Positions 35,778 through 45,734 of a stretch of 64,000 nucleotides of DNA are shown here, piece by piece. The position numbers and the translations under genes are program-made. Source of the stretch: Alistipes sp. (GTDB lineage: Bacteria; Bacteroidota; Bacteroidia; Bacteroidales; Rikenellaceae); NCBI GenBank assembly GCA_017398045.1, contig JAFQHI010000005.1, positions 1 to 64,000 of the forward strand, written 5' to 3'. Below the pieces are notes generated by a model. It searched no databases and was not told the DNA's origin. It saw only the letters and a list, made by a program, of their open reading frames with translations. Position 1 is the stretch's first letter. Every line of letters begins with the position of its first letter.

Positions 35778-37877
35778 TTAGTTTTTCGTCAAAATCTCAA
35801 ACGCATTACCCGGCACGGTCACCGTCAAACGGCCATCGGGCGAGAGGGTAAAGGCATGGCCGAATTGCGACTCCAGCTCCTGCGTCATATCGATACCGTT
35901 GGGCAGGATGCAATCCACCGTGGCCTGCTCATCGCCCGTATTCAGCACCACAACAACCCATTCGCCCATATAGACGCGCAGATAGGCCCACATCTTCTCC
36001 GTGAGCTGGAGCGTAAACATATCGCCATAGAGCAGCGGCATGAGGTTACGACGCAATGCGGTGAGCTGCTTGGTCGTGGCCAACTCCGCCTGCTCGGCCT
36101 CGTTGTAGCCCTCGAAGCGCATCATGCGACGGTTGTCGGGGTCGTTACCGCCCGGCTCGCCGTACTCGTCACCCTGGTAGATACACGGCACGCCCGGGAT
36201 GGTCATATTCAGCGCATTGACCAACGCCAATTTCTTGTATCCGACCGGATCGCCCACCTCAATCTTGCGCGTCCAACCGGCCAATTTATGGTCCTCGTCG
36301 GGGTCGAGCGTGCCTCCGGCCAACGAAATCAGACGGCCTTTATCGTGGTTACCCGTGATGTTACCCATCGTGTGGTGTGCGCCATAAGCGGCCAGCGACT
36401 GCTCGACCACCGCGGCCAACGCCTTGACCGAATGGCCGCGCGTCAGCACGTCGAGTGCCGTATGATAGACATTGAAATCGAACTGGGCGTTAATCATACC
36501 CGTGCGCACATAGGAGCCAATCAGCTCGGGCGAGCCATACGTTTCGCCAATCTGCCAAAGGTTCTTCTGCGGCACGGCTCGACGCATCTTTTTCGTCAGC
36601 GTGCGCCAATAGTTGAGCGGAATATGCTTGCAGGCGTCGTGGCGGAAGCCGTCGAAGTCGAAATTATTCATCCAATAGACGGCCGAGTCGGTCATCGGCT
36701 CTACCACCTCCGAACGCTCATGGTCGAGAGACGGAATATGCTCGTCGAACCAGGTCGTCAGACGCTGCTCATCCCACAGGCCAAGGTTCTTGCGTCCGTC
36801 GGGCAACATGAGCGGGGTCACCCAATCGGGGTGTTCCTGCAGCACGGGCGAATTGATATGCAGGTGGTTGGCCACATAGTCCAGCACCACGTTCAGGTTA
36901 TGCTCGTGGGCCGTGGCCAGCATCTCGCGCAGCTCCTCCTCCGTACCGAAGCGGTGGTCCACCACGGTCGTATAGATGGGCCAATAGCCGTGATAGCCCG
37001 AGAAACGGGTATAGGGATTTTGGTTCAGTCCCCAGGCATCCTCGGGGTTCTGGGTGATGGGCGAAATCCAAATCGTCGTCATACCCAGGTCGGTGAAGAA
37101 GCCCTCCTTAATTTTTTGGGTGATACCCTTCAAATCGCCACCCTGATAGTCGGCCTGCGGCAAGACATCGGGACGATTGAGCGGTTTGTTATTCTCCTTT
37201 TTGCCATCCTTAAAGCGGTCAATCATGAGCGAATAGAGAATCTGGCCCTCGTGGTCGTGACGGGTCAAATCGGCCGTCGAGGTCACCACGCTACCCTTTT
37301 CGAGCGGTACCAACACATCGTTGAAGAGGCCCTCCGACGAGACGGCATAGATGCGCAGGAACGAACGCTCCATATCGGCCGCATCGGTCGGAATCAGCAC
37401 CTCGAACGACTCCTCGCCCCACACGATACACTGCTCGGGCAGGCGGCAGTTCTGCCACATGGCCACAATCTCGAGCGGGCGCACCGAACATTCGACCGCC
37501 ACCATGCGCATCAGGTGACCGGCCGTAAAGAGGCGGGCATTCGTATTGCGCTCACCGCTCAAGGCCACAATCGAGCAGCTGCGACCCTCTTTCCAGGCCT
37601 CGATGGTGGCAACCACCGCCTTATCGGGGCAAGTCACCTCGAACTCCGACCAATCCTCCGTCAGAGGGGTCAGCGTCAGTTTATCACCCACGACCGTCAG
37701 CGAGTCGGCACCCTCCCACAAGGGCAGGTAGTCGGTCAAAAAAGCCTGCTGTGTGCCTGCCACAAGGCGCATCGGCACAATCGGCATCGACTTCGCATCG
37801 GGGGCCGATTGGGTAAACAAATCACCGTTGCAAGCCGTCATGGCCGCTGCAACGAGGAGAAGCAAAAGTTTTTTCAT
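35778..37877 (-). CDS. Large GH13 alpha-amylase-family lipoprotein
   Basis: A 699-residue enzyme. The lipoprotein signal MKKLLLLLVAAAMTAC is followed by about 210 residues without a catalytic motif, probably an Ig-like/early-set domain of unknown type. The GH13 barrel then starts at YSLMIDRFKDGKKENN. The triad is D414 (GFRHDACKH), E445 (IGETYG) and D512 (TGNHDKGR), and a C-terminal beta domain follows. MIDRF near the barrel start and the N-terminal domain resemble pullulan- or cyclodextrin-type GH13 enzymes, so branch-point or maltodextrin cleavage is possible (inference). It is 37 bp downstream of the GH53 gene. Confidence 0.88.
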   Translation of the reverse strand: MKKLLLLLVAAAMTACNGDLFTQSAPDAKSMPIVPMRLVAGTQQAFLTDYLPLWEGADSLTVVGDKLTLTPLTEDWSEFEVTCPDKAVVATIEAWKEGRSCSIVALSGERNTNARLFTAGHLMRMVAVECSVRPLEIVAMWQNCRLPEQCIVWGEESFEVLIPTDAADMERSFLRIYAVSSEGLFNDVLVPLEKGSVVTSTADLTRHDHEGQILYSLMIDRFKDGKKENNKPLNRPDVLPQADYQGGDLKGITQKIKEGFFTDLGMTTIWISPITQNPEDAWGLNQNPYTRFSGYHGYWPIYTTVVDHRFGTEEELREMLATAHEHNLNVVLDYVANHLHINSPVLQEHPDWVTPLMLPDGRKNLGLWDEQRLTTWFDEHIPSLDHERSEVVEPMTDSAVYWMNNFDFDGFRHDACKHIPLNYWRTLTKKMRRAVPQKNLWQIGETYGSPELIGSYVRTGMINAQFDFNVYHTALDVLTRGHSVKALAAVVEQSLAAYGAHHTMGNITGNHDKGRLISLAGGTLDPDEDHKLAGWTRKIEVGDPVGYKKLALVNALNMTIPGVPCIYQGDEYGEPGGNDPDNRRMMRFEGYNEAEQAELATTKQLTALRRNLMPLLYGDMFTLQLTEKMWAYLRVYMGEWVVVVLNTGDEQATVDCILPNGIDMTQELESQFGHAFTLSPDGRLTVTVPGNAFEILTKN

Positions 37878-37914
37878 ATTCGGTTTTCGTCTCTTGTTTG
37901 CTTGCTACATTCTG

Positions 37915-39237
37915 CTACTCGGCCACATCCATCATCCAATCGATGCCCTCGTGCAGGTTGTTCTTATTCGTAAAGTCCCAATAGGAGTTATTCTCCCAGG
38001 TCGAGCCGTTGGCCCAAGCCGCAGGATAGGTGTAAAAACCATACTTACGCGCACCGCTCGTGGTGTTGGTAATCACATCCGGGAGCGACTCCGTACCCCA
38101 GGTAATCACACCTGCGCCACCACCGGCCTTCACCTCCTCGGCCAAGGCCTTGAGCCAGGCACGTTGCTTGGCAGGGGTATAGTTCGTTGCGTTCAACGCA
38201 TCATCCCAATCGGGATAGTTGTAGGCATTCTGGCACCAATCGCCCATCCACGCTCCTGCGGAATTGTTACCCGTCGTAAAGGAGTAGGCCGTCTCCAGAA
38301 TCACCGCTTCGGCCTGATAGTCGCTCTTGCAGATTTGAGCCATCTGCTGAATCGACTGGAACGAGCCGAGCTTGTGGCCGATGTTCGTACCGGGGTACCA
38401 CGACACGCCAATCAGGTCGAAATCCGAACCTCCGGCCGCCACGATAGCCTTGGCATAGGTGTGAATCTTCGAGGGGTCGGCAATGTGGAGCATCGTCTTG
38501 ACATTCGGGTTGTACTTCTTGGCGTAGTCACGTACCGCCTGGAAGCCCATCTTCAGCAGTTTGCCCGTGCGCGTACCATCCGATGCGGCACTCGAAGAGG
38601 GTTTCAAAAAGCCGATATTGACCTCGTTGCCCACGGCCACCACGCGCGGATAAATCGACTCCTTGGCCAACTTTTCGAGCGTCGTATAGACCCACTCGTA
38701 GAGCTTCTCACCCAGCGCATCGTCGCCCAGCCCCTTCCAGGCCGTGGGGACGATATTGTGGTGGGTCGAACTCTCGGTATAGGTGTCGGCATCGGGTTTG
38801 AGTGTCAGCAGCACATCGAGCTTATTCGCCTGTGCGCGTTTGGCATCCTTCACCACCGCCGCATAATCGGCCCACGTAATCGACTGATTGTCGTACTTGG
38901 GGAAGGCCTCGAAATTGAGTTGCAGACGGACGATGTTGGCCCCATGGTTCTTCATCGAGAGGTAGGGGTCGGTTGCCGTACCCTGCTCCAGGTATTGCAG
39001 GCCGTACTCCTCCAAGAAGGAGACAAACGACATCGTCGAACCCTTCATAAAGCCCGTCGAGAAGTAGCTCGGCGCATCGCTCGGCCCCGGGGTGGGGTCG
39101 GGCGTCGGGTCGGGCGTCGGGGTCGGTTCGGGGGTCGGTTCGGGTTGCGGCTCCTCGCCTCCGTCATCACCACCACCGCCACAGGCCACCAGCGCGGCAG
39201 CCATCATCACCATCGAAATCCAGCGTCTGAACATCAT
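37915..39237 (-). CDS. GH53 arabinogalactan endo-beta-1,4-galactanase, surface lipoprotein
   Basis: A 440-residue enzyme. The lipoprotein signal ends LVAC, followed by GGGGDDGGEE (acidic stretch after the Cys, as in Bacteroidota surface-export signals) and a Pro/Thr linker (PEPTPTPDPTP). The GH53 clan-A barrel begins KGSTMSFVSFLEEYG. The acid/base is E205 (VAVGNEVNIGF) and the nucleophile E315 (VILETAYSF). GH53 enzymes cut beta-1,4-galactan, the side chain of pectic rhamnogalacturonan I. Its position inside a starch-type operon, 18 bp from one amylase and 37 bp from another, is unexpected. Confidence 0.9.
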   Translation of the reverse strand: MMFRRWISMVMMAAALVACGGGGDDGGEEPQPEPTPEPTPTPDPTPDPTPGPSDAPSYFSTGFMKGSTMSFVSFLEEYGLQYLEQGTATDPYLSMKNHGANIVRLQLNFEAFPKYDNQSITWADYAAVVKDAKRAQANKLDVLLTLKPDADTYTESSTHHNIVPTAWKGLGDDALGEKLYEWVYTTLEKLAKESIYPRVVAVGNEVNIGFLKPSSSAASDGTRTGKLLKMGFQAVRDYAKKYNPNVKTMLHIADPSKIHTYAKAIVAAGGSDFDLIGVSWYPGTNIGHKLGSFQSIQQMAQICKSDYQAEAVILETAYSFTTGNNSAGAWMGDWCQNAYNYPDWDDALNATNYTPAKQRAWLKALAEEVKAGGGAGVITWGTESLPDVITNTTSGARKYGFYTYPAAWANGSTWENNSYWDFTNKNNLHEGIDWMMDVAE

Positions 39238-39255
39238 ATATCGATTGTTACAGAA

Positions 39256-41571
39256 TTACTTAAGAAGGAATACCACCGTCGAGAAGCCCGGCATCTTGAC
39301 CGTCTTATCGACAAGGGCGATATCGCCACCGACAACCGCTACAGCCTTATCCACCGTATCGTTAATCTTGACCTCAATCGGCTGACCGGCCACGTTGTGC
39401 ATCACAAGCAGCTTCTGGCCCTGGTACTCACGGTAGAAGGCCGAGAGGGCGGCCGGATAGGAGGTCGAGTTGTAGCAGGGGGTGAGCGAACCCAACTCCG
39501 TCATCGCGGGATAGATGTTTCTCAACTGACCCAGCACGCGGTAGGTGTTGAGAATCGAGTTAGCCTGCTTGTCCAACCCCGCCACCGAATTCAGCTTCTC
39601 GAACGAGGGAAGAATGGCACCCGTATATTTCGGATACTCCGAATCGGACCACTTCATCGGCTGGCGGATATGGACATCGCCATTCTCCTTCACGCCCGTG
39701 TAACCCAGCTCCTCGCCGTAGTAAACCACCGGACGGCCCGACAAGGTCATCAGCAACGCACCGGCCATACGCATACGGTTGATGTTACCATCCAACCCCT
39801 GACCGGCACGGTCCTCATCGTGGTTCGTGAGCTTCACGGCATCGATGTAGGTCGATTTTGCGGCCGTGAGCTGCTGCTGGATGCTCTTCAGACCCGAAGC
39901 GATGTTGCGACCCGTACCGCTGTTCAAACCGGCCGGCAGGACATTCCACCAGAAGTCGAAGTTGAAGCACGAGAGGGGCGTATTCTTGGCAAAGCCCGCA
40001 ACCGTACCCGTGCCATCGAAAATCTCGGCTACGAGGTAGAGGTCCTTGCCGTTGTACTGCGGCTTGGTCTTGTAGTAGGCGTTCAAATCGGCATGGAAAT
40101 TCGACCAGAAGGTGTAGTCGCGCGAGTCGATGTTCCAAATGCCATAGACGTGCTTGGCGGCATCGAGGCGGAAACCATCCACACCCTTATCCAACCAACC
40201 CTTGGCCGAGGCGATGATGTGCTGATAAGGCTTGTTCTGGCGCAGGTTGCCAATCACACCATAGTTCAACTCGGGCATCCAAAGGCCGAAAATCGGCGCG
40301 AAAATCTTGAGCGACTTCATCGTCTCGAACTGAATATCGGCAGCCGTCGAGTTGTTGAGCGCATACTCTACACCCTCCTTGATGAAGGCACCATTACCGC
40401 CCCACTTCGTACCACCTTCCCACGAGGTGTTCGAGGTACGCACCAGGAAGCCCCAGGGCGAGTTGAAATCGCAAACGAGTTCATAGATGCCGTTGCCCTT
40501 GTCGTACATACGGTGGGCCGCACCCTCCGCGCCATACCACAAGAACATATTGACGCTCGTGTCCGTATTGTCGGTCTGGGCGGCCTCCTCGGTCTTCTCC
40601 ACCTTCACGGTCGAGGGCTTGCCATTCACGGTCTTCACCGTGAACTTGTAGCGCGTGGTCGTTGCCGTCGGCTCGGTGAAGCCGTCGGGCGTGTACCAAT
40701 CGGACGAGGTGTAGCTCGAAATCATCGGGAACTTACCCGCAGCCACATCGGCAGCCGGATTATACGAGAGGTTGTAGTAGTTCCAGTACGCGCTCTCCTC
40801 CCCCTTGGCCAGTGCATCGGTGTACCAGGGGTGACCCTTACCGGTGTGGTTCACAACATAGTCGAGGTAGATTTTGATGTTCTTATCGTGGGCCACCTTC
40901 ACCAGGTTCTCGAAGTCGGCCATCGTACCGAACTGGGGATTCACGGCCGTGTAGTCCGTCACGTCGTAACCGTGGTACGAATCAGCCGGATGAATCGGCG
41001 AGAGCCAAATGGCACCTGCACCGAGCGAGGCGATGTAGTCCATCTTCTGGGCAATACCGTTGAAGTCGCCCACACCGTCACCGTTGCTGTCGGAGAAGGC
41101 GTAAACCAGCACCTCGTAAATCATCTCACCGCGCGTCTTGCCATCCCACTGGTCGGGCTGTGCCGTCAGGAAATCCGACGAGGCGGCATTACCGGCCTGC
41201 GATACGGGAATCGTCTTCGAGTAGCCACCGGCAGCCGTCACAACCAGCTCGGCCGTGCGCTCCTTGCCCGCATTGGCCTTAACCAGCACCTTGGTATAGT
41301 TCTTACCCTGTCGGCCGCTCTTGCTAACAAGATAGCACCAGTCGGCACTGCTCGTCGCCTCCCAGGCAGCAGGCGCATCGATGGTCACATCCTGCTGTCC
41401 GCCCTCGGCCGTAAAGGTAAACGAGGCGGGCGTTACGACCAGGTCGGTGGGCGTTTGCGACCCATTGGGGCCATCGGGTTCCTCCGTGCCACCATCACCA
41501 CCGCAGGCCGTGGTGAAGGCCATTGCGGCTACAAGCAACGTCAGTTGCAGATAATCAAAAAATCGTTTCAT
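39256..41571 (-). CDS. BACON-GH13 outer-surface alpha-amylase (SusG-like role)
   Basis: A 771-residue lipoprotein (signal ending FTTAC, then GGDGGTEEPDG). A BACON domain (about 40-130, with FTAEGGQQDVTIDAPAAWEA) is followed by a GH13 catalytic domain with a long insertion. Catalytic residues are D470 (GFRLDAAKH), E516 (LVAEIFDG) and D585 (TNHDEDR). The insert near 290-380 (FLWYGAEGAAHRMYDKGNGIYELV) looks like a starch-binding module within the barrel, as in SusG. It is the best candidate for the surface amylase that feeds SusC/D. I use the ATG at 41571 instead of a TTG 6 bp upstream. Confidence 0.9.
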   Translation of the reverse strand: MKRFFDYLQLTLLVAAMAFTTACGGDGGTEEPDGPNGSQTPTDLVVTPASFTFTAEGGQQDVTIDAPAAWEATSSADWCYLVSKSGRQGKNYTKVLVKANAGKERTAELVVTAAGGYSKTIPVSQAGNAASSDFLTAQPDQWDGKTRGEMIYEVLVYAFSDSNGDGVGDFNGIAQKMDYIASLGAGAIWLSPIHPADSYHGYDVTDYTAVNPQFGTMADFENLVKVAHDKNIKIYLDYVVNHTGKGHPWYTDALAKGEESAYWNYYNLSYNPAADVAAGKFPMISSYTSSDWYTPDGFTEPTATTTRYKFTVKTVNGKPSTVKVEKTEEAAQTDNTDTSVNMFLWYGAEGAAHRMYDKGNGIYELVCDFNSPWGFLVRTSNTSWEGGTKWGGNGAFIKEGVEYALNNSTAADIQFETMKSLKIFAPIFGLWMPELNYGVIGNLRQNKPYQHIIASAKGWLDKGVDGFRLDAAKHVYGIWNIDSRDYTFWSNFHADLNAYYKTKPQYNGKDLYLVAEIFDGTGTVAGFAKNTPLSCFNFDFWWNVLPAGLNSGTGRNIASGLKSIQQQLTAAKSTYIDAVKLTNHDEDRAGQGLDGNINRMRMAGALLMTLSGRPVVYYGEELGYTGVKENGDVHIRQPMKWSDSEYPKYTGAILPSFEKLNSVAGLDKQANSILNTYRVLGQLRNIYPAMTELGSLTPCYNSTSYPAALSAFYREYQGQKLLVMHNVAGQPIEVKINDTVDKAVAVVGGDIALVDKTVKMPGFSTVVFLLK

Positions 41572-41610
41572 AACCAAAACTGTTTTATTCTTCTTTTTTT
41601 CACTTGGTGA

Positions 41611-41671
41611 CCGAGGTGCCGTTCAAAGCACCTCGGCCTAAACACAACCCGCAGCCTGCTTATCGGCAGGC
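41611..41671 (-). promoter_or_regulatory. Two stem-loops between the giant lipoprotein and amylase genes
   Basis: CCGAGGTGC (41611-41619) pairs with GCACCTCGG (41628-41636), and GCCTGC (41654-41659) pairs with GCAGGC (41666-41671). They fill the 119-bp gap inside the operon. No T-run adjoins either on the - strand, so they may be mRNA-stabilising or processing signals instead of full terminators (inference). Confidence 0.55.
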
Positions 41672-41690
41672 CGTGGGTCGGGAAATCAGC

Positions 41691-44600
41691 TTACTGGGCC
41701 GGCGTCCACTTTACAACGAATACGTTGATGGCACTGCCCTTGCTGTACATATTGATGACCGAACCGGCCTTGGCCGACGAGCAATCAACCTTGTAAACCT
41801 GGCGAGCCGAACTCTTGTCGGGAGCCTCCAGACCCTCGGCGGGCGTCACCTCCGTACCATCGACGGCCACGGCCAGATAACGAGCGGCATCACCACTCGA
41901 CTGGATATCGACCTCAAGCGTACCCGGGCCGGTTACATCGAGCTGAAGCGTACACTTCGTGGTGTTACCCGAACCGCCCAGCTGAATACGGTAAGCACCG
42001 CTGTTCGAGCCGAACTTGCACTTCGAGCCACCGGCAATAAACTTCAGGCCGTTGCCCAAATCTACATCAGCCTCGTAGTTGTCACCACCCAGCGAATTGT
42101 AGAACTGCTCGAAGAGCGAGCTGCTCCACTCCAGCGTCTGGGCAGGCGTCGAGGGGGTCTCCGGCTCCGAAGCAATCTTCTCTACCTTAATCTTGGCAGG
42201 CTGTGCGGGGATTACACCCTTATCGTCGGTTGCAGGGGTGAAGGTCACCTTGTAGTTGCCATCCTCGGCTACATACATATTACCCGAACCACCGTCGCAA
42301 ATCAGGTCGTTATCAACACCCGTCGTCAGCGTTCCTGCAGCGGCAAGGCCCCAATTAAAGCGGTTATCCCACTCCGTGGCAACCTTACGCACCTTGAAGC
42401 CCTGCGAGGTGGTCAGTGCCACGCTCTCGATGGTATAAACACCACCCGACTGCTTCGTGAAGATGATATCTTCTGCCCAGCTGGTCATATCGCCAATCAG
42501 ACCAATCGTGATATCCTCACCCTCGGGGGTCGGATAGGTCACCTGACCTACTGCCTCAATCAGCAACTCGCTCGTTGCAGCATAGAAGGTGATATTGAAG
42601 GTACCCGTGGCGGGCATTACGATATTGCCACCGCTGGTCGAAACGGCAAACTTCTGGTCCAGAGCCACCGTAGCGGCTGCACCATAGGCAACCGTCCAAG
42701 CGTAGTCCTCAACAATCTTGAACTCGTCATAGGCTGCCAAAGCAATGTTCGAGAAAGTATAGGTATCCGCAGCCGAAGCGGTCATCGTGTAGGTCGTATC
42801 GGTCTGATTCCAGCCGTTGAACGAACCTACGAGGCTGTAGGTGTGAGCGGCGGGAGCGGGCGTACCCGGAACCTCACCTGCGTTCATCACATAAGCCGTA
42901 GCCGTCGTGGGGTTGAAGTAGATATCAAACGTACCATCCGCAGGAACGGGGATATTGGCACCCGGCTGAATCAGCGCGATGGCCTCACCGATGGTTACCG
43001 TCGTAGCGGCATCCACACCCCAGCAGTCAGCATCGGCCCACGAGTGGTTCTTCTTGAACTTGAAGCCGTTGCCGGCAGCAATAGCCTGGTTCTTCAGCAC
43101 GAAGAAGCCATCACCGTTATCGGTCATATCCGTCTCGCCCCAGCTGTTGAAGTCACCGGCTACCGAGTAGGTATCGGTCGTCGGAACAACCGGCGTAGCA
43201 CCCGTCGGGTCATCAGCACCGGCCGTTACAGCGATTACGAGTGCCTCCGTAGCGTTGAAATAGATATCATACGAACCCTCTGCAGGCAGACCCATGTTGC
43301 CACCATTGCCATAAACAGCGGTCGGAACGCCCAACTCGAGCGTCGTACCCGAACCCCAGTTTACATCCCAGTTACCGGCCTCACGAATCTTGAAACCGTT
43401 GCTCGGCTGATCTACCTTGGTCATGGCAACGGCCTTGGCCACTACATAACCGTTATTGGCAGCCTCCATCACTACATCCGCAGCCCAATCGTTGAAGGCA
43501 CCGATCACACCATACGTTGCCGTCGGCTTCGGAAGCTCCGAACCGGCCGTCAGAGCCAGGAACTCCTTCGTCTCGGCGTTGAAGTAGAAGTCGTACGAAC
43601 CGGCAGCAATCGACATATTCTTACCGTTGGCAACCAGCGTCGAAGCCTCACCTGCGGTCAGTGCATAGGGCTCCGTGTCACCTGCGCCACCATAGTTCTC
43701 ATCCCAAGCGTTGGCGAAACGAACCTTGAACTGATCCTCGGCCGTTACCGTTACATTCTTCACAACCGTATAGGCCGAACCCTCTACGGCAACAAACTCC
43801 AGGTCGGGCGTACCACCCCACGAGTTGATCGTACCAACCAGACCATAGCTCGACGAAGGCAGCTCCGAACCGGCTGCAATAGCGATGAACTCCTTGGTCT
43901 TGGGATAGAAGTAGAAGTCATACGAACCGGCAGCCATCGACATATTCTTACCACCGGCTACGAGCGTAACCTTCGTATCAACGGCCAGCGCATAAGGCTC
44001 GGTCTCACCCTCGCCACCATAGTTCTCATTCCAATCCTGATCAACGCGGATCTTAATCTGATCCTCGGCCTTCAGCGTGACATTCTTTACAACCTTGTAA
44101 TCCTTGCCCTCAACAGCCTCGAATACCAGGTCGGCCGTCTCGCCCCAGTTGTTGATCGTACCAACCAGGCCGTAGTTCTTCGTCATCGGATCCTCGATAA
44201 CCACATCACCCGTCTTGGCAAAGGTCAAGGCGTAGTTAGCGCTCGTCGAGAGATTCATTGTAATATCGTATACACCCGGCTCCGACGGAATATCCGAGCC
44301 ACCGAAGGTCATATCGTTCGGATCGCCACCCAGGTTGTAGGCATAGGGATCCTCCCACGGGTTGCCCCAGTTGTCGTTTACGCGTACCTTGTAAGCACCC
44401 TCACCCAGCGTAATGCCCTTGAGCTCCATAGCACCGGTATCGGGGTTGTATTCAAAGTTCGTCTGGCCATCCCAGCCCTTCTCCGTAGCCGAACCGATCA
44501 GACCGATCGACGAAACGGGAGCCATCGTGAGCTGTGCGGCAGCCAAATCGAGGTAGAATACGAACGTACCCTCAACGCCACCTGCACCATCGGCAACCTG

Positions 44601-45662
44601 CATCATGTTACCTGCCGAAGCGCTGATCGAGAAGGTGTAAGGCTCGGCCTCCGAAGTAGCCGTACCACCCATCCAAACAACCGACTGGTCCTTCGGGTTG
44701 GTGTAGATCACCTTGAAGCCCCACTCCTGACCATAGATCGAAACCACACCGTGGTAAACACCCGTGTTGGCATCGCCCTTGAGGATCGGCAGTGCGCTCT
44801 CCGTGTTCCAAGCGTGGCCACCGAAGTCACCGCAAAGCTGTACGAACTCGGGATACGACGGGGTATAGGTCGTTACCGTAACCGTCACAGCCTCCGACTC
44901 GAGCTGGGGAGCACCCTCACCCTCGAGGTACGACGTAACGATGAACTGAACATCGCTGGCAGCATCCTTCGGGCAACCCAGAGCGATGAGCGTCGAGTTC
45001 AGCGTCGAAGGAGCCATCGAGAACTTCTGGGCAGCCATACCGCTGGCCAGCTCCTGACGAGCACCGTCGTTGTAAACGATCTCCACCTTGTAGAGCGGGT
45101 TCGTGCCATACTCGAAGCGGGCAGCCGTCCAGTTGATCAGCTCGATATCCTCGGTCAGGGCATCGGTCAGTACGACACCACCCTCGGCGCCCTCGGCTAC
45201 CGATACGATGGCGGGTACATAGTCGCCATAAACGAAGACATTCATCGTAATTGCCTCCGACTTCATGACCGTCAGACCGTTGTCGGCAGCGACATACATA
45301 CCAATCGAGAAGTTGTCGTTACCCGGCAGGTTGAAACCGGTCAAAAGAAGGTCGCGCAGGGCCTCTTTGCCGGCCGTAAAGAAAGTTGCATTGGTCGTGG
45401 CGAGCGTAGTCTCCTGACCATCGAGCGTAGCATAAAGCGTGTACAACACATCCTCGCCCATACCGCGGGCAGCCTTCCACGAGAAGGTCACCGTCTCGGT
45501 CGTCGAGTTCTCGGTCAACAGGATATCGGCGTGCGAATCCATCACCGGAGCCGTGGCCTCTACACCGTAGAGATCGGCGGGGTCCTTCTCACAAGCCGTG
45601 AAGGCCATCACACCCGCAACCAAGGCTACTAAATATTTGAAAACTTTCATCTTTATGTTCAT
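41691..45662 (-). CDS. Giant SusE/SusF-type starch-binding lipoprotein with eight modules
   Basis: A 1323-residue surface lipoprotein, about three times SusE or SusF length. The signal ends AFTAC. Two SusE-type Ig-like domains (about 27-265) are followed by eight binding modules of ~110 residues that start near 271, 382, 493, 600, 712, 827, 938 and 1051. The later modules open with (Y)GLVG/GVIG/VAGDFNSW-like strands. Modules 3 and 4 are very alike, including WxENYGGxGxTEPYAL and YDFYF, which points to recent tandem duplication. A distinct beta-sandwich domain (about 1175-1323) closes the protein. Conserved Trp and Asn residues suggest starch binding (inference). ATGs at 45662 and 45650 are both possible starts. 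Confidence 0.88.
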   Translation of the reverse strand: MNIKMKVFKYLVALVAGVMAFTACEKDPADLYGVEATAPVMDSHADILLTENSTTETVTFSWKAARGMGEDVLYTLYATLDGQETTLATTNATFFTAGKEALRDLLLTGFNLPGNDNFSIGMYVAADNGLTVMKSEAITMNVFVYGDYVPAIVSVAEGAEGGVVLTDALTEDIELINWTAARFEYGTNPLYKVEIVYNDGARQELASGMAAQKFSMAPSTLNSTLIALGCPKDAASDVQFIVTSYLEGEGAPQLESEAVTVTVTTYTPSYPEFVQLCGDFGGHAWNTESALPILKGDANTGVYHGVVSIYGQEWGFKVIYTNPKDQSVVWMGGTATSEAEPYTFSISASAGNMMQVADGAGGVEGTFVFYLDLAAAQLTMAPVSSIGLIGSATEKGWDGQTNFEYNPDTGAMELKGITLGEGAYKVRVNDNWGNPWEDPYAYNLGGDPNDMTFGGSDIPSEPGVYDITMNLSTSANYALTFAKTGDVVIEDPMTKNYGLVGTINNWGETADLVFEAVEGKDYKVVKNVTLKAEDQIKIRVDQDWNENYGGEGETEPYALAVDTKVTLVAGGKNMSMAAGSYDFYFYPKTKEFIAIAAGSELPSSSYGLVGTINSWGGTPDLEFVAVEGSAYTVVKNVTVTAEDQFKVRFANAWDENYGGAGDTEPYALTAGEASTLVANGKNMSIAAGSYDFYFNAETKEFLALTAGSELPKPTATYGVIGAFNDWAADVVMEAANNGYVVAKAVAMTKVDQPSNGFKIREAGNWDVNWGSGTTLELGVPTAVYGNGGNMGLPAEGSYDIYFNATEALVIAVTAGADDPTGATPVVPTTDTYSVAGDFNSWGETDMTDNGDGFFVLKNQAIAAGNGFKFKKNHSWADADCWGVDAATTVTIGEAIALIQPGANIPVPADGTFDIYFNPTTATAYVMNAGEVPGTPAPAAHTYSLVGSFNGWNQTDTTYTMTASAADTYTFSNIALAAYDEFKIVEDYAWTVAYGAAATVALDQKFAVSTSGGNIVMPATGTFNITFYAATSELLIEAVGQVTYPTPEGEDITIGLIGDMTSWAEDIIFTKQSGGVYTIESVALTTSQGFKVRKVATEWDNRFNWGLAAAGTLTTGVDNDLICDGGSGNMYVAEDGNYKVTFTPATDDKGVIPAQPAKIKVEKIASEPETPSTPAQTLEWSSSLFEQFYNSLGGDNYEADVDLGNGLKFIAGGSKCKFGSNSGAYRIQLGGSGNTTKCTLQLDVTGPGTLEVDIQSSGDAARYLAVAVDGTEVTPAEGLEAPDKSSARQVYKVDCSSAKAGSVINMYSKGSAINVFVVKWTPAQ

Positions 45663-45676
45663 TTGTTTTTGAAATT

Positions 45677-45714
45677 CGGGCGGAGCGTCCCTTCACGGGG
45701 TCATGCCCCGCCCG
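45677..45714 (-). promoter_or_regulatory. Intra-operon stem-loop between SusE-like genes
   Basis: CGGGCGG (45677-45683) pairs with CCGCCCG (45708-45714), enclosing a smaller CCC...GGG hairpin. It sits in the 72-bp gap and has no adjacent T-run. It could set the expression ratio of the flanking genes. Confidence 0.5.
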
Positions 45715-45734
45715 TATTTCGTTTTACACTTTTC

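Noticed and set aside
41604-45632. Long + strand frame opposite the giant lipoprotein gene
   Set aside because: Shadow of the real gene, whose lipoprotein signal and repeated modules are on the - strand. The + strand translation has no domain.
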